Made by a program: the position numbers and the translations under genes
Origin: Taibaiella sp. KBW10
Lineage (GTDB): Bacteria > Bacteroidota > Bacteroidia > Chitinophagales > Chitinophagaceae
Direction: 5' to 3'
Assembly: GCF_003852495.1 (NCBI RefSeq)
Contig: NZ_QAJI01000001.1
Span: forward strand, 455,697 to 519,696
DNA length: 64,000 nucleotides
Shown: piece by piece, positions 17,254 through 25,342 of the stretch
How the letters are laid out: each line of letters starts with the position of its first letter
How positions within the stretch are numbered: position 1 is the first letter of the stretch
The notes under the pieces: model-generated
The model's database searches: none
Seen by the model: only the letters and a program-made list of their open reading frames with translations
Told to the model about the DNA's origin: nothing

Positions 17254-18635
17254 GGCTGCTACAAAAAATAAAAAAGGCAAAAAAACTGGCAACGGTCATC
17301 GCCCGGCATGGTTATAACCTCATTAGCCTGTTGGCCAGTGTACAGGATGCCGCTCCGAAAGATGCCTTTATTCAGGAAGGAGTAAATCGTATCTCTTATG
17401 CAGCACTTTATCGGCAGGCACTTCAAATAGCCTATATTTTAGAACATAGGTATGGGGTAAAACCGAAGCAGAAAATTCTTTTAGCCTGCCCTAACGGCAT
17501 TGCATTTTTGAGCATACTCTTTGCCTTGTCGGCCTTGGGTTGCGACATTACGCTCATTCATCCTGCTGCAACAAAAACAAGCCTACAGGGCCAAATACAA
17601 GATTATGATTACCTCATCCATAGCGGAGCGGGCACCGTACCAGATCTCCTTCCTGCATTAGATATACAGGTATTATTGCATCAATTATCTGCCCATTGCC
17701 CAAGCCTTAGCCCGAGAAAATGCGGCAGCTATCTAAGTGTATTAAGTAGCGGATCACAGGGCATGCCCAAACGGTATAAAAGAAAAGTAAAGGCATTCAC
17801 TTATTACCGGCCTTTTCGGGAACTCTATACCAAACTCCGGTTGTCGGAGTATGATACTACTTATATTGCCCTGCCTTTCCACCATGGTTATGGCCTGGCT
17901 GCGGTCTTGCTCTCCTTATTTTTAGAGAAAAAAGTATATTGCCACCCGGACTACAACAGTCATAATATCCTGGCGGTAGCTACAAAAACTCCTATTTCCT
18001 GTTGGATTGTGGTTCCCTCCATGATTCCACTGCTTTACACACACAAAGATCAGGTACTTTGCCACACCCGGGCAATTATTAGTGGTGGAGACCTGCTCGA
18101 GCCTTTATGGACACAACAGATTTTACAGGAGACCAAAGTGCGTCTCTACAGTCTCTACGGCACCTCTCAAAACGGCATTTGCGCCATTGCAACTCCGGAA
18201 GATCTACGCCAATACCCGGCTACTTTGGGAAAACTCATCAGGGGGACGAGGTACAAGCTTGCAGCACTACCACAAGAGCATGCAGAAAGCCTCTGGCTTA
18301 AAAATGCCTGGTCAACCGACAATCCCAATGGTGGATTTATTGATACCGGCGACCTGATCCGTATCAATAAGGAAGGGTATTTATTTTATGAGGGTCGCAG
18401 AGATCAGATGCGCATAGTCGGGGGCAAGAATCTATACCCGGCAACGATTGCCGACCATATCCGCGCCTTTGAGCAGGTGAAAACAGTATCGGTATCGGTT
18501 AGAAAAGATGCACAGCTAAGGAGTACGTTACATGCCGCATTAGAAGTACATCCAAACTTTGACGCTAAGCTTTTTGATCAATATATCACCAGGGTATTAC
18601 CTGAGTATACGATTCATTTCGATATTATAGCCTGA
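17250..18635 (+). CDS. ANL-superfamily AMP-dependent acyl-activating enzyme lacking the usual C-terminal Lys region
   Basis: A 461-residue adenylate-forming enzyme. Motifs seen: P-loop LSSGSQGMPK (about 165-174), YGTSQNG (303-309), DTGD (365-368), then RRDQMRIVGGKNLYPATI (383-400), the hinge and start of the C-terminal domain. The protein ends at LPEYTIHFDIIA, just before where the family's A10 motif with the catalytic Lys (TxxGK) should be. It may therefore adenylate poorly, use another residue, or make a different product. The ATG at 17250 overlaps the SDR stop; an upstream in-frame ATG inside the SDR gene is less likely. A strong terminator follows, so the operon has only these two genes. 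Confidence 0.82.
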   Translation: MRLLQKIKKAKKLATVIARHGYNLISLLASVQDAAPKDAFIQEGVNRISYAALYRQALQIAYILEHRYGVKPKQKILLACPNGIAFLSILFALSALGCDITLIHPAATKTSLQGQIQDYDYLIHSGAGTVPDLLPALDIQVLLHQLSAHCPSLSPRKCGSYLSVLSSGSQGMPKRYKRKVKAFTYYRPFRELYTKLRLSEYDTTYIALPFHHGYGLAAVLLSLFLEKKVYCHPDYNSHNILAVATKTPISCWIVVPSMIPLLYTHKDQVLCHTRAIISGGDLLEPLWTQQILQETKVRLYSLYGTSQNGICAIATPEDLRQYPATLGKLIRGTRYKLAALPQEHAESLWLKNAWSTDNPNGGFIDTGDLIRINKEGYLFYEGRRDQMRIVGGKNLYPATIADHIRAFEQVKTVSVSVRKDAQLRSTLHAALEVHPNFDAKLFDQYITRVLPEYTIHFDIIA

Positions 18636-18660
18636 GTACGCAGCGCTTCTAAACGGCATC

Positions 18661-18692
18661 AAAAAAGGGGTGCTATTATGCACCCCTTTTTT
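18661..18692. terminator. bidirectional intrinsic terminator
   Basis: A 13-bp perfect stem (AAAAAAGGGGTGC and its complement) with a six-base loop, flanked by A6 and T6. It separates convergent genes ending at 18635 and 18707. Confidence 0.92.
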
Positions 18693-18706
18693 GATATATT
18701 CCTATC

Positions 18707-19174
18707 TTATATTCTGGACATTTTGTAATTCCATCGTTCATTGCCAATATATTCGCTGGCTCGGAGGTATTTTGCCGTTATACTGCCAATATTCCATACA
18801 TAATTGGTTCTTTGGGTGCTGCTGCTCAAATCGAAACGCAATACATAATCGGTACTGGAAGAGGTCGTGCCGTCTTCTTCATAATAATAATCGGTATACT
18901 GATCGATCCACCAGGCACCTTGCAATTGCTCGCCGGTATTGGCATTACGGGCTAATACGGTATTGTTTTCCTTAAATTCATAAGTCCAGTTTTCGTAATT
19001 GCGCGTAATATCTACAGACTGTTTAAAAAGGCCGGCCTTATGGGTTACTTTATCAAAACGCCAGGTTCCGACAATTTTTTTCCGGTAAGACATAAAAGAG
19101 TATTTGGTACAGGAGGCTAATCCGAGCACCAGTCCGATTAAAAGGACAAAGCCAAGGGTGTATTTCTTATTCAT
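18707..19174 (-). CDS. lipocalin-like lipoprotein of unknown function
   Basis: A 155-residue predicted lipoprotein: MNKKYTLGFVLLIGLVLGLASC has a lipobox LASC at residues 19-22. The mature part starts with a KKIVGTWRFDKVT motif, typical of small Bacteroidota lipocalin-like proteins, and later has NWTYEFKENNTV and LQGAWWID, which fit alternating beta strands. Probably anchored in the periplasm or outer membrane. No ligand can be named. It is transcribed alone and converges with the adenylating-enzyme gene. Confidence 0.75.
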   Translation of the reverse strand: MNKKYTLGFVLLIGLVLGLASCTKYSFMSYRKKIVGTWRFDKVTHKAGLFKQSVDITRNYENWTYEFKENNTVLARNANTGEQLQGAWWIDQYTDYYYEEDGTTSSSTDYVLRFDLSSSTQRTNYVWNIGSITAKYLRASEYIGNERWNYKMSRI

Positions 19175-19307
19175 AACATTACGGGGTTTATATTATTGCT
19201 ATTTTCCTTACTAAGAACGTAAAAATACATCCGGGTTTAATGATCTGTTAAAAATATTTTTCAATAACCGCTGAACGATGCTTTACTTACTCTAAAAGGG
19301 ATTTATA

Positions 19308-19315
19308 TACCTTTG
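19308..19315 (+). promoter_or_regulatory. -7 promoter element of folP, implying a leaderless message
   Basis: TACCTTTG matches TAnnTTTG and ends only five bases before the folP ATG at 19320, so transcription should begin at or next to the start codon. Confidence 0.6.
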
Positions 19316-19319
19316 TGCC

Positions 19320-20156
19320 ATGATACACACGATCAACTGCAAAGGCAGCCTGTTGCACCTTGAACAACCTATCGTTATGGGCATTTTAAATGCCACTCCT
19401 GACTCTTTTTATACTAAGGGTAAGAACAATACGACAGCGGGCTTACTGGAGCAGGCGGCACAAATGCTGGCAGCTGGTGCCACCATCCTGGATGTGGGTG
19501 GGGTCAGTACCCGGCCCAAAGCGCCGGAAGTAAGCCTTGAAGAAGAGCTGAACCGTGTGATCCCTTTGATCAAAGCCATTAAGGTGCACTTTCCAAAAGC
19601 CCTTATCTCAATAGATACTTTTCGGGCAGCAGTGGCCCGGGAGGCAGTGGCGGCAGGTGCGGCTATAGTCAATGATATTAGCGGTGGTACCATGGATCCG
19701 GAAATGTTGCAAACCATTGCGGATTTAAAGGTGTCTTATATATTGACGCATATTAAAGGAACGCCGGCCGATATGCAGGAAGCACCGGCCTATGATGATG
19801 TCGTGCTGGATGTAATGGATTTTTTCATCGAAAAACTACAGCTTTTAGCATCATTTGGTGTAAAAGATGTAATATTGGATGTAGGTTTTGGCTTTGGTAA
19901 AACACTGGCGCATAACTATACGCTCTTACAACATATGGATGCCTTCGCTATACTAAACAGGCCGGTACTTATGGGTATCTCGCGTAAATCGATGGTGTAC
20001 AAAGTATTAAACAGCAATGCCGCAAATGCACTTAATGGTACGACTGCCCTGCACAGCATAGGATTGCTCAAAGGGGCGCAAATATTGAGGGTACATGATG
20101 TACAAGAGGCCGTAGAAACTATTTCATTGCACAAAATGTTGTCAAATCAACAGTAA
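19320..20156 (+). CDS. folP: dihydropteroate synthase
   Basis: Condenses p-aminobenzoate with dihydropterin pyrophosphate to give dihydropteroate in folate synthesis, and is the sulfonamide target. The 278-residue TIM-barrel protein shows NATPDSFY (residues about 24-31), DVGGVSTRP (family normally GGxSTRP), ISIDTFRAAVA, IVNDISGG, ILDVGFGFGKT and a final LRVHDVQEAV. Folate partner folK lies about 10 kb downstream and is not in the same operon. It has its own promoter with almost no leader. Confidence 0.96.
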   Translation: MIHTINCKGSLLHLEQPIVMGILNATPDSFYTKGKNNTTAGLLEQAAQMLAAGATILDVGGVSTRPKAPEVSLEEELNRVIPLIKAIKVHFPKALISIDTFRAAVAREAVAAGAAIVNDISGGTMDPEMLQTIADLKVSYILTHIKGTPADMQEAPAYDDVVLDVMDFFIEKLQLLASFGVKDVILDVGFGFGKTLAHNYTLLQHMDAFAILNRPVLMGISRKSMVYKVLNSNAANALNGTTALHSIGLLKGAQILRVHDVQEAVETISLHKMLSNQQ

Positions 20157-20184
20157 AAAACAAAATACATTAAAAAAAATATTT

Positions 20185-20192
20185 TATATTTG
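20185..20192 (+). promoter_or_regulatory. -7 promoter element upstream of the small exported protein
   Basis: TATATTTG matches TAnnTTTG and lies 21 bases before the ATG at 20213. Confidence 0.55.
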
Positions 20193-20212
20193 AATTCTTA
20201 AAATTAACAATT

Positions 20213-20578
20213 ATGAATATTAAAATCGCTCTTGTCGCATTTTCTATTACATTCGCCGGCTTCACTCAGGTAGAGGCCCAGCAGAATAATAATGCTGCAA
20301 CTGTAGCTACAGTCACTAAACCTCAGTTCACTGCAAATATCAACGCATATGAGCAAGCTAACGGAGCCAACAGCACAACCGTACTGACCACTTTAAAAAG
20401 CCAAATGCGTACCGCCATTGCGGATTTGAAAGAAAGCATGAGCAACGGTGGCGGTACAACTCAAGAAACAAAAATGCAGAGCCGTATCAATGCCTTCAAC
20501 AATGCGGTACAAAAAGAAAAAGCCAATGATAAAAGCGGCGTGGTTACTGCTTTGAAAGCCTTTGCAGAAACACTGTAA
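20213..20578 (+). CDS. small exported hypothetical protein
   Basis: A 121-residue protein with a signal peptide (MNIKIALVAFSITFAGFTQVEA, cleaved near VEAQ). The mature 98 residues are rich in Ala, Asn, Thr and Lys and predicted helical (LKSQMRTAIADLKESMSNGG, INAFNNAVQKEKA). I recognise no family. It has its own promoter and is probably periplasmic. Nothing in the context indicates a role. Confidence 0.65.
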   Translation: MNIKIALVAFSITFAGFTQVEAQQNNNAATVATVTKPQFTANINAYEQANGANSTTVLTTLKSQMRTAIADLKESMSNGGGTTQETKMQSRINAFNNAVQKEKANDKSGVVTALKAFAETL

Positions 20579-20597
20579 AAATTATTTTACAAAACTG

Positions 20598-20628
20598 TTG
20601 TAGATTGAATCTATTTCTATTAATTTTG
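20598..20628 (+). promoter_or_regulatory. -33/-7 promoter of the 74-residue protein and glycosyltransferase
   Basis: TTG at 20598-20600 and TAATTTTG at 20621-20628 are separated by 20 bases. The ATG follows at 20657. Confidence 0.65.
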
Positions 20629-20656
20629 CGAGGAATTATTTCGAAATATTAACATA

Positions 20657-20881
20657 ATGGATCAGAACCATAACACAAATAAAGAAGAGCTATTAGATAA
20701 CGAGTTAGACATTAAATTGTATAAGCCAAGTTCCTCCAGGTTTTTCTTTCTTTTAGGCTTTTTCGGCTTTTTCATTTTTGCATGGTCAGGTTGTTACAAT
20801 CTGTATCAGCACAAATTTGTAGACAAAAAAGATATCGTACCGGTTAACGAAAGTTCCCTGTACGAACCTAAATATAAATAG
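20657..20881 (+). CDS. small single-span membrane protein
   Basis: A 74-residue protein with a charged N-terminus (about 1-27), one hydrophobic helix (about 28-50, FFFLLGFFGFFIFAWSGC) and a short charged tail ending PKYK. The basic residues before the helix suggest the N-terminus is inside. No family recognised. Only six bases separate it from the glycosyltransferase start, so they are probably co-translated, and it may be an accessory of that enzyme or simply share its promoter. Confidence 0.65.
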   Translation: MDQNHNTNKEELLDNELDIKLYKPSSSRFFFLLGFFGFFIFAWSGCYNLYQHKFVDKKDIVPVNESSLYEPKYK

Positions 20882-20887
20882 ACCATT

Positions 20888-21937
20888 GTGATTGTTTGTG
20901 AATCAGGCACTGCAGTAGTTATACTCAGCTACAAAAGCATAGCATGGCACAAGCTATTCTTACCTAAAATTATTGAGCAAGCAGCATCGGGTTACGATGT
21001 TGTTGTTGTAGATCATGCTTCACCGGATAATACGACTGAATATATTCAGCGCGAATTTCCTTCGGTGAAGCTGATTTCTTTACAGGAGAATCATGGCTTT
21101 GCCTGGGGCTATGCCAGGGCTTTGGAACAGATCACCGCAAAATACTATGTCTTGTTGAGTTCTGACTTTGAAGTAACAGACAACTGGTTCCCTCCTCTTC
21201 TTGCGGCTATGGAGCAATATCCTTCCTTAGCAGCCTGCCAACCTAAAATCCGTTTTTGGAAAGAAAGAGCGTCCTTTGAATATGCCGGAGCAGCCGGTGG
21301 CTTCATGGATAAATGGGGTTATATGTTCTGTCGCGGCCGGATATTCAATACTTTAGAAAAAGACCATCACCAATATGATGATGATATTGAAGTCTTTTGG
21401 GCGAGTGGCGGATGCCTGATGGTCCATGCAGAACGCTACCATGAGGTAGGTGGTTTGGATGCCGACCTCTTCGCACACATGGAAGAAATTGATCTTTGCT
21501 GGCGCTTAAAAAATGCGGGTTATAAAATCGGAGCGATTGGTTCCTCCACCGTATTTCATGTAGGTGGGAGTATTATATCTTATGGCAGCCCACAAAAAAC
21601 CTATTTTAATTTCCGAAATAACCTGGTGATTCTTACGAAAAACGAACGTACTGCAAAGCTTTTGTGGCTGATTCCCTTGCGTTTAGTGCTGGATGGTGTT
21701 GCTTGTCTGCCTTTTTTATTAAAAGGAGATGTTAAAAATATCTTCGCTGTGGCCAAAGCACATTTCCATTATTACGGTAGTTTGCGTAAATGGTTAAAAA
21801 AGCGGAAGGTCACCCGTAAACTGGCGATCAGGCCCAATACAACCGGCATTTACCCTCATAGTATTGTACAACAATACTTCCTTCAGAAGAAGGATACTTT
21901 TGATAAGATTAACTTTCCTACGACAACATTAAGTTAA
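20888..21937 (+). CDS. GT2-family glycosyltransferase (rhamnosyltransferase-like), GTG start
   Basis: A 349-residue cytoplasmic GT-A enzyme. Seen: VVILSYKS near the start, VVVDHASPDNTT (nucleotide-sugar site), LQENHGFAWGYARAL, and the acceptor/catalytic block ASGGCLMVHAERYHEVGGLD followed by EEIDLCWRLKNAGYKIG. This pattern is typical of GT2 enzymes that add sugars to polysaccharides or lipid-linked precursors at the inner membrane. A basic C-terminal region may associate with the membrane. GTG at 20888 is the only start that fits between the upstream stop and the first conserved strand. The donor sugar is unknown. Confidence 0.9.
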   Translation: MIVCESGTAVVILSYKSIAWHKLFLPKIIEQAASGYDVVVVDHASPDNTTEYIQREFPSVKLISLQENHGFAWGYARALEQITAKYYVLLSSDFEVTDNWFPPLLAAMEQYPSLAACQPKIRFWKERASFEYAGAAGGFMDKWGYMFCRGRIFNTLEKDHHQYDDDIEVFWASGGCLMVHAERYHEVGGLDADLFAHMEEIDLCWRLKNAGYKIGAIGSSTVFHVGGSIISYGSPQKTYFNFRNNLVILTKNERTAKLLWLIPLRLVLDGVACLPFLLKGDVKNIFAVAKAHFHYYGSLRKWLKKRKVTRKLAIRPNTTGIYPHSIVQQYFLQKKDTFDKINFPTTTLS

Positions 21938-21967
21938 CAAATTATTATGTACTCTCAGATTTATTAT

Positions 21968-21975
21968 TATCTTTG
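21968..21975 (+). promoter_or_regulatory. -7 promoter element of plsY
   Basis: TATCTTTG matches TAnnTTTG, 24 bases before the plsY ATG. No -33 TTG at the expected distance. Confidence 0.5.
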
Positions 21976-21999
21976 AGGCTCTTTTTTTAGTAAAAAATC

Positions 22000-22641
22000 A
22001 TGAATATAGTTTTTTTATTGGCTTTTGCATACATGTTGGGTTCTATCCCTACAGCCGTTTGGGTAAGTCAAAAGTTTTTTGGGATTGATATCAGAGAGCA
22101 CGGTAGTGGAAACGCCGGGGCAACTAATACGTTCAGAATCTTAGGAAAAAATGCGGGCATTGCCGTAATGATCATTGATATGCTAAAGGGCTTTGTGGCT
22201 GTAAAACTGGCCTACCTTTCTCTTTATCCCCATAATGATACGAGTAGTGCATTTACCAATCTACAAGTTGCCTTAGGCTTATTAGCTGTGATCGGGCATA
22301 TTTTTCCCTTATTTGCCGGTTTTAAAGGTGGTAAAGGGATTGCGACTTTATTTGGTATGATCCTGGGTATACAATGGGTAGTGGCCTTATGCCTGGTAGG
22401 TGTATTTTTAATCATGCTCACCCTTACTAAGTATGTATCACTGAGTTCTATAACCGCCAGTATTGCCTTCCCTGTATTATTACTGTTTATTTTCAAGGGT
22501 CAGGAGCCCTCCTATATGCTTTTTGCCATTGCCACGGCCTTGCTGGTGGTACTCACCCATCACAAAAACATTCAACGTTTGTTGACGGGCAATGAGAGTA
22601 AGGTAAAACTAAAGAAGAGGAAAGACCGGAACAATATTTAA
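22000..22641 (+). CDS. plsY: glycerol-3-phosphate acyltransferase PlsY
   Basis: Integral membrane enzyme that transfers an acyl group from acyl-phosphate to glycerol-3-phosphate, the first step of phospholipid synthesis. The 213-residue protein has about five helices and the three PlsY motifs: GSIPTAVW then REHGSGNAGATNTFR (motif 1), GHIFPLFAGFKGGKGIAT (motif 2) and a later polar segment. The basic tail KLKKRKDRNN is cytoplasmic. A terminator begins five bases after the stop, so the gene is monocistronic. PlsX is not in the window. Confidence 0.96.
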   Translation: MNIVFLLAFAYMLGSIPTAVWVSQKFFGIDIREHGSGNAGATNTFRILGKNAGIAVMIIDMLKGFVAVKLAYLSLYPHNDTSSAFTNLQVALGLLAVIGHIFPLFAGFKGGKGIATLFGMILGIQWVVALCLVGVFLIMLTLTKYVSLSSITASIAFPVLLLFIFKGQEPSYMLFAIATALLVVLTHHKNIQRLLTGNESKVKLKKRKDRNNI

Positions 22642-22645
22642 CGAC

Positions 22646-22680
22646 AAAAACGCTGCTGTAACATAACAACAGCGTTTTTT
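22646..22680 (+). terminator. intrinsic terminator after plsY
   Basis: AAAAACGCTG pairs with CAGCGTTTTT, extended past a one-base mismatch by TGT/ACA, and followed by a run of T. Confidence 0.85.
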
Positions 22681-22694
22681 TTAACGTTATATTC

Positions 22695-22725
22695 TTGAAA
22701 AATCCTGAGTACAGAAGTAAATTTG
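22695..22725 (+). promoter_or_regulatory. -33/-7 promoter of the M28-fold gene
   Basis: TTG at 22695-22697, 20-base spacer, TAAATTTG at 22718-22725. The start codon follows about 30 bases later. Confidence 0.65.
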
Positions 22726-22756
22726 TGCTTATTCTTATAAAAATGAAACTTATTTG

Positions 22757-24601
22757 ATGGTATATAGAAGAATAGTGGCCTTGACCTTACTTCTGGCAAC
22801 TGCAAGCAGCGGGCATAGTCAGCTACTGAAAAACATACTCAATACGAAACCTTCAGCACCTAATAACGATGCCCTCATACAAGGCATCAAGACCGATATA
22901 CAGGAACTTTCGAATGATAAATATACGGGCAGGGCGATAGGAACCAATGGTTATAATAATGTAACGGCACATATTGAGAAGCGAATGAGTGAGTCTGGCC
23001 TGGTACGTTATGGAACCGTAGGCTACAAATCCAGTTACAAATATGCAACCGGCAGAAGCGCAACAGTAGAAGCTAAGTTTCTGGTTAGCAATAAAAACCT
23101 GATCGTCAATACGGATGTCATTCCTTTGTCATTCTGTGCGAATGAGGAGAATAATGCTTACCTGATCCCTAATGTACCTGCGGCATACTCCGCATGGTTG
23201 GTACCCTTATTTACCCCACAGCAAGCGAACCGCCCTGCAGAGGATTGGCTGGATAAACTCGACAAAGTGATCTTGAATGCTCAGGAACGTGGGGCCACGG
23301 CCTTATACCTGTATGATAATTCTGCGAATGGGCTGGATCTGAAAAATATAAAAAATAGCAATATTCCCATTCATAGAGATATTACTATTCCCGTGTGGAT
23401 CATTTCTAAAAAAGCCTATAACGATCATTTTAAAGATGTGAATTACCTGGTTCCGGTATACAGTAATACCAAGTTCAGAAATGATTATAAAGATGGGTAC
23501 AATCTTGCCGGCACAATTAACAATGGTGCCGCCTCAACGATTGTGATTATGGCCGATTACGATCAGCTTTATCAATCAGATAAGGGAGAAATCCTGAATG
23601 GTGCCAATGACAATGCCAGCGGCATAGCCACATTATTTCAGTTAGTGCCTTTATTAAGAACACCGGAGTACAAACAATACAATTACGCCTTCGTTGCCTT
23701 TTCGGGTAGCCAAATGGGGAATCTGGGTGCACAATCCTTTTTAAATATTCCGGATATTAAGTCAAAGATTGCTTATGCCATAGATATTACGGCAGTGGGC
23801 AAATTGGATAGCGATCAACGTATCTACCTAAATGGAGTAGCCTCTGCGTTGATGTTCAAAAATGCCATTAAGGATGCCTCTAAGGATTATCAGCCCCGGT
23901 TGGGACAAGAGTACCCGCACGCGTCTTCTTATACCAGCTTTTTAAAAGAGGGTATCCCTACCCTGTCTTTCTCTACGGGATATAATCAATATTTCAATGC
24001 TGAGACCGACAAGATTACAGGAATCAATTTTGCGGGCTTGGCTACGGTAACCCGTTATATTGCCGGCGTTATCGCTTCGGTTAATAAATCCGGACTCCCT
24101 AAATACAATAATAACGACATCGCTATAAGCGATAAGGATCTGGTGGTAGAGAAAATTGTTGCCGCAGCACCGCCACCTAAGGTAACCACAAAACCGGCAC
24201 AAAAACCGGCTTCAAAACCCACACCGGCTGTAGTGAGCAACGGGGCTCCGGTTAATCCGGGCAAACCCAAAACCAATAACCCGGCCTTAGTCAATAAAAA
24301 AACTTCTTTTGATTCTACTTATGCCGGTGGCACGGCCATCGTCATCGACTTTTTAGGACTTGGCGTTAATGAATTGGATTCCAGAGAAGGAGGTGCCTAT
24401 ATTTATAGCCTCGAAGGCCAGGGAAAAGGAGCCACATTGGGCTTTAAAGAAGGAGACGTCGTCTTACAGATTGGTAGTTTTCCTGTGTTTAATGCGAAAA
24501 GCTATTTACTGACCCTGAGAAAGTTTAAAACAGGAGAGCGGGCATATTTCAAGGTAAAGAAGCCCGATGGCAAAACAGAAATGATCAATGTTGCTTTTTA
24601 A
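22757..24601 (+). CDS. exported M28-fold peptidase homologue with PDZ domain, zinc site apparently lost
   Basis: A 614-residue exported protein: signal peptide about 1-22 (ending HSQ), an inserted protease-associated-like region, an M28 fold (about 245-455), a Pro/Lys-rich linker (about 475-510) and a C-terminal PDZ (about 530-614; GFKEGDVVLQIGSFPV). M28 enzymes are zinc aminopeptidases. Here the GxHxD motif reads MADYDQ (His to Asp), GANDNASG keeps its Asp, the base/ligand pair EE in FSGEE is FSGSQ, and the last ligand in YHxxxD is FNAETD (His to Asn). At least three of the five metal ligands and the general base are thus absent. It may be a binding scaffold rather than an enzyme. ATG at 22757 is preferred to the TTG one codon earlier. 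Confidence 0.8.
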   Translation: MVYRRIVALTLLLATASSGHSQLLKNILNTKPSAPNNDALIQGIKTDIQELSNDKYTGRAIGTNGYNNVTAHIEKRMSESGLVRYGTVGYKSSYKYATGRSATVEAKFLVSNKNLIVNTDVIPLSFCANEENNAYLIPNVPAAYSAWLVPLFTPQQANRPAEDWLDKLDKVILNAQERGATALYLYDNSANGLDLKNIKNSNIPIHRDITIPVWIISKKAYNDHFKDVNYLVPVYSNTKFRNDYKDGYNLAGTINNGAASTIVIMADYDQLYQSDKGEILNGANDNASGIATLFQLVPLLRTPEYKQYNYAFVAFSGSQMGNLGAQSFLNIPDIKSKIAYAIDITAVGKLDSDQRIYLNGVASALMFKNAIKDASKDYQPRLGQEYPHASSYTSFLKEGIPTLSFSTGYNQYFNAETDKITGINFAGLATVTRYIAGVIASVNKSGLPKYNNNDIAISDKDLVVEKIVAAAPPPKVTTKPAQKPASKPTPAVVSNGAPVNPGKPKTNNPALVNKKTSFDSTYAGGTAIVIDFLGLGVNELDSREGGAYIYSLEGQGKGATLGFKEGDVVLQIGSFPVFNAKSYLLTLRKFKTGERAYFKVKKPDGKTEMINVAF

Positions 24602-24625
24602 AGGCACAAACGATATACAATCATA

Positions 24626-24660
24626 CAAAGAAAGAACTCCACAATGGGGTTCTTTCTTTG
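24626..24660. terminator. bidirectional terminator
   Basis: A 15-base stem with a single G-T wobble (CAAAGAAAGAAC with GTTCTTTCTTTG at its base) around a five-base loop, between convergent genes ending at 24601 and 24680. Confidence 0.85.
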
Positions 24661-24679
24661 TGATAGGCAATTAAGTGTA

Positions 24680-25342
24680 TTATTTAAAGAAAGAATGTTG
24701 TTTGCGAAACCCGTATATCCCTATCAGGCAGACGAGTACGCCTTCGATACTTCCGGCATATACATCTGCAAAGAAATGCTGTGCCAGATAAATACGGGAA
24801 TAGGCCACCAGTAAGGCGCATATGAGGAATGCAAAAGCCCAAAACCAATGCCGCTTCCTCAACAGTAAGGACAGTAATAAAAAAAAGGCAAATGCTCCTG
24901 CCGTATGGCCTGAGGGAAAAGAATTACCATAATGTAAGGTTTCGCCGGGTATATGATGAAACCAGGCTTCTTTCTCATATAAAGCTGCCGGACGAGGCCT
25001 AGCAAACCAGAATTTCAGCCCTTGGTTGATCAATAAGGAACCCAGTTGGGTCGTGAGCAATAAGCCTAAAAAAGCATTGTTCCGATACCGGAACCAGTAT
25101 AAGCATAATAAAACGGGAATAATGAGGAGTGCTGTCCCGAATAAAGTAAAATATTTAAAAAAGGTATCCAGCAAGTCGGTATGCCGGATATGGATATACC
25201 GGAATAAGAATGCATCTCCGTAGTGTATTAATAAGCATCCTCCTACCAGTACCCAAAGCAGAAAAGCCGCCAGAAAGCAGTATAAGCCCTTTCTGTCATT
25301 TGTATCAGGCTTTGGTTGATATTGTTCGGTTACAGCAATCAA
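24680..25342 (-). CDS. PAP2-family membrane phosphatase, TTG start overlapping the upstream stop
   Basis: A 220-residue polytopic protein with the three PAP2/lipid-phosphatase motifs: KFWFARPRP (motif 1), SFPSGHTAG (motif 2, acid/base His) and SRIYLAQHFFADV (motif 3, nucleophile His). About six helices. Relatives remove phosphate from undecaprenyl pyrophosphate, phosphatidate or lipid A; which applies here is not decidable. Its first codon is TTG, overlapping the TGA stop of the LptF/G-like gene by four bases (TTGA), so it is translationally coupled. The pairing with an LPS-export permease makes a lipid A or undecaprenyl-phosphate role plausible. Confidence 0.88.
   Translation of the reverse strand: MIAVTEQYQPKPDTNDRKGLYCFLAAFLLWVLVGGCLLIHYGDAFLFRYIHIRHTDLLDTFFKYFTLFGTALLIIPVLLCLYWFRYRNNAFLGLLLTTQLGSLLINQGLKFWFARPRPAALYEKEAWFHHIPGETLHYGNSFPSGHTAGAFAFFLLLSLLLRKRHWFWAFAFLICALLVAYSRIYLAQHFFADVYAGSIEGVLVCLIGIYGFRKQHSFFK

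Noticed and set aside
20657-20881. 74-residue membrane protein as a phage holin or immunity protein
   Set aside because: No phage, bacteriocin or lysis gene is near and it has only one helix with charged flanks.
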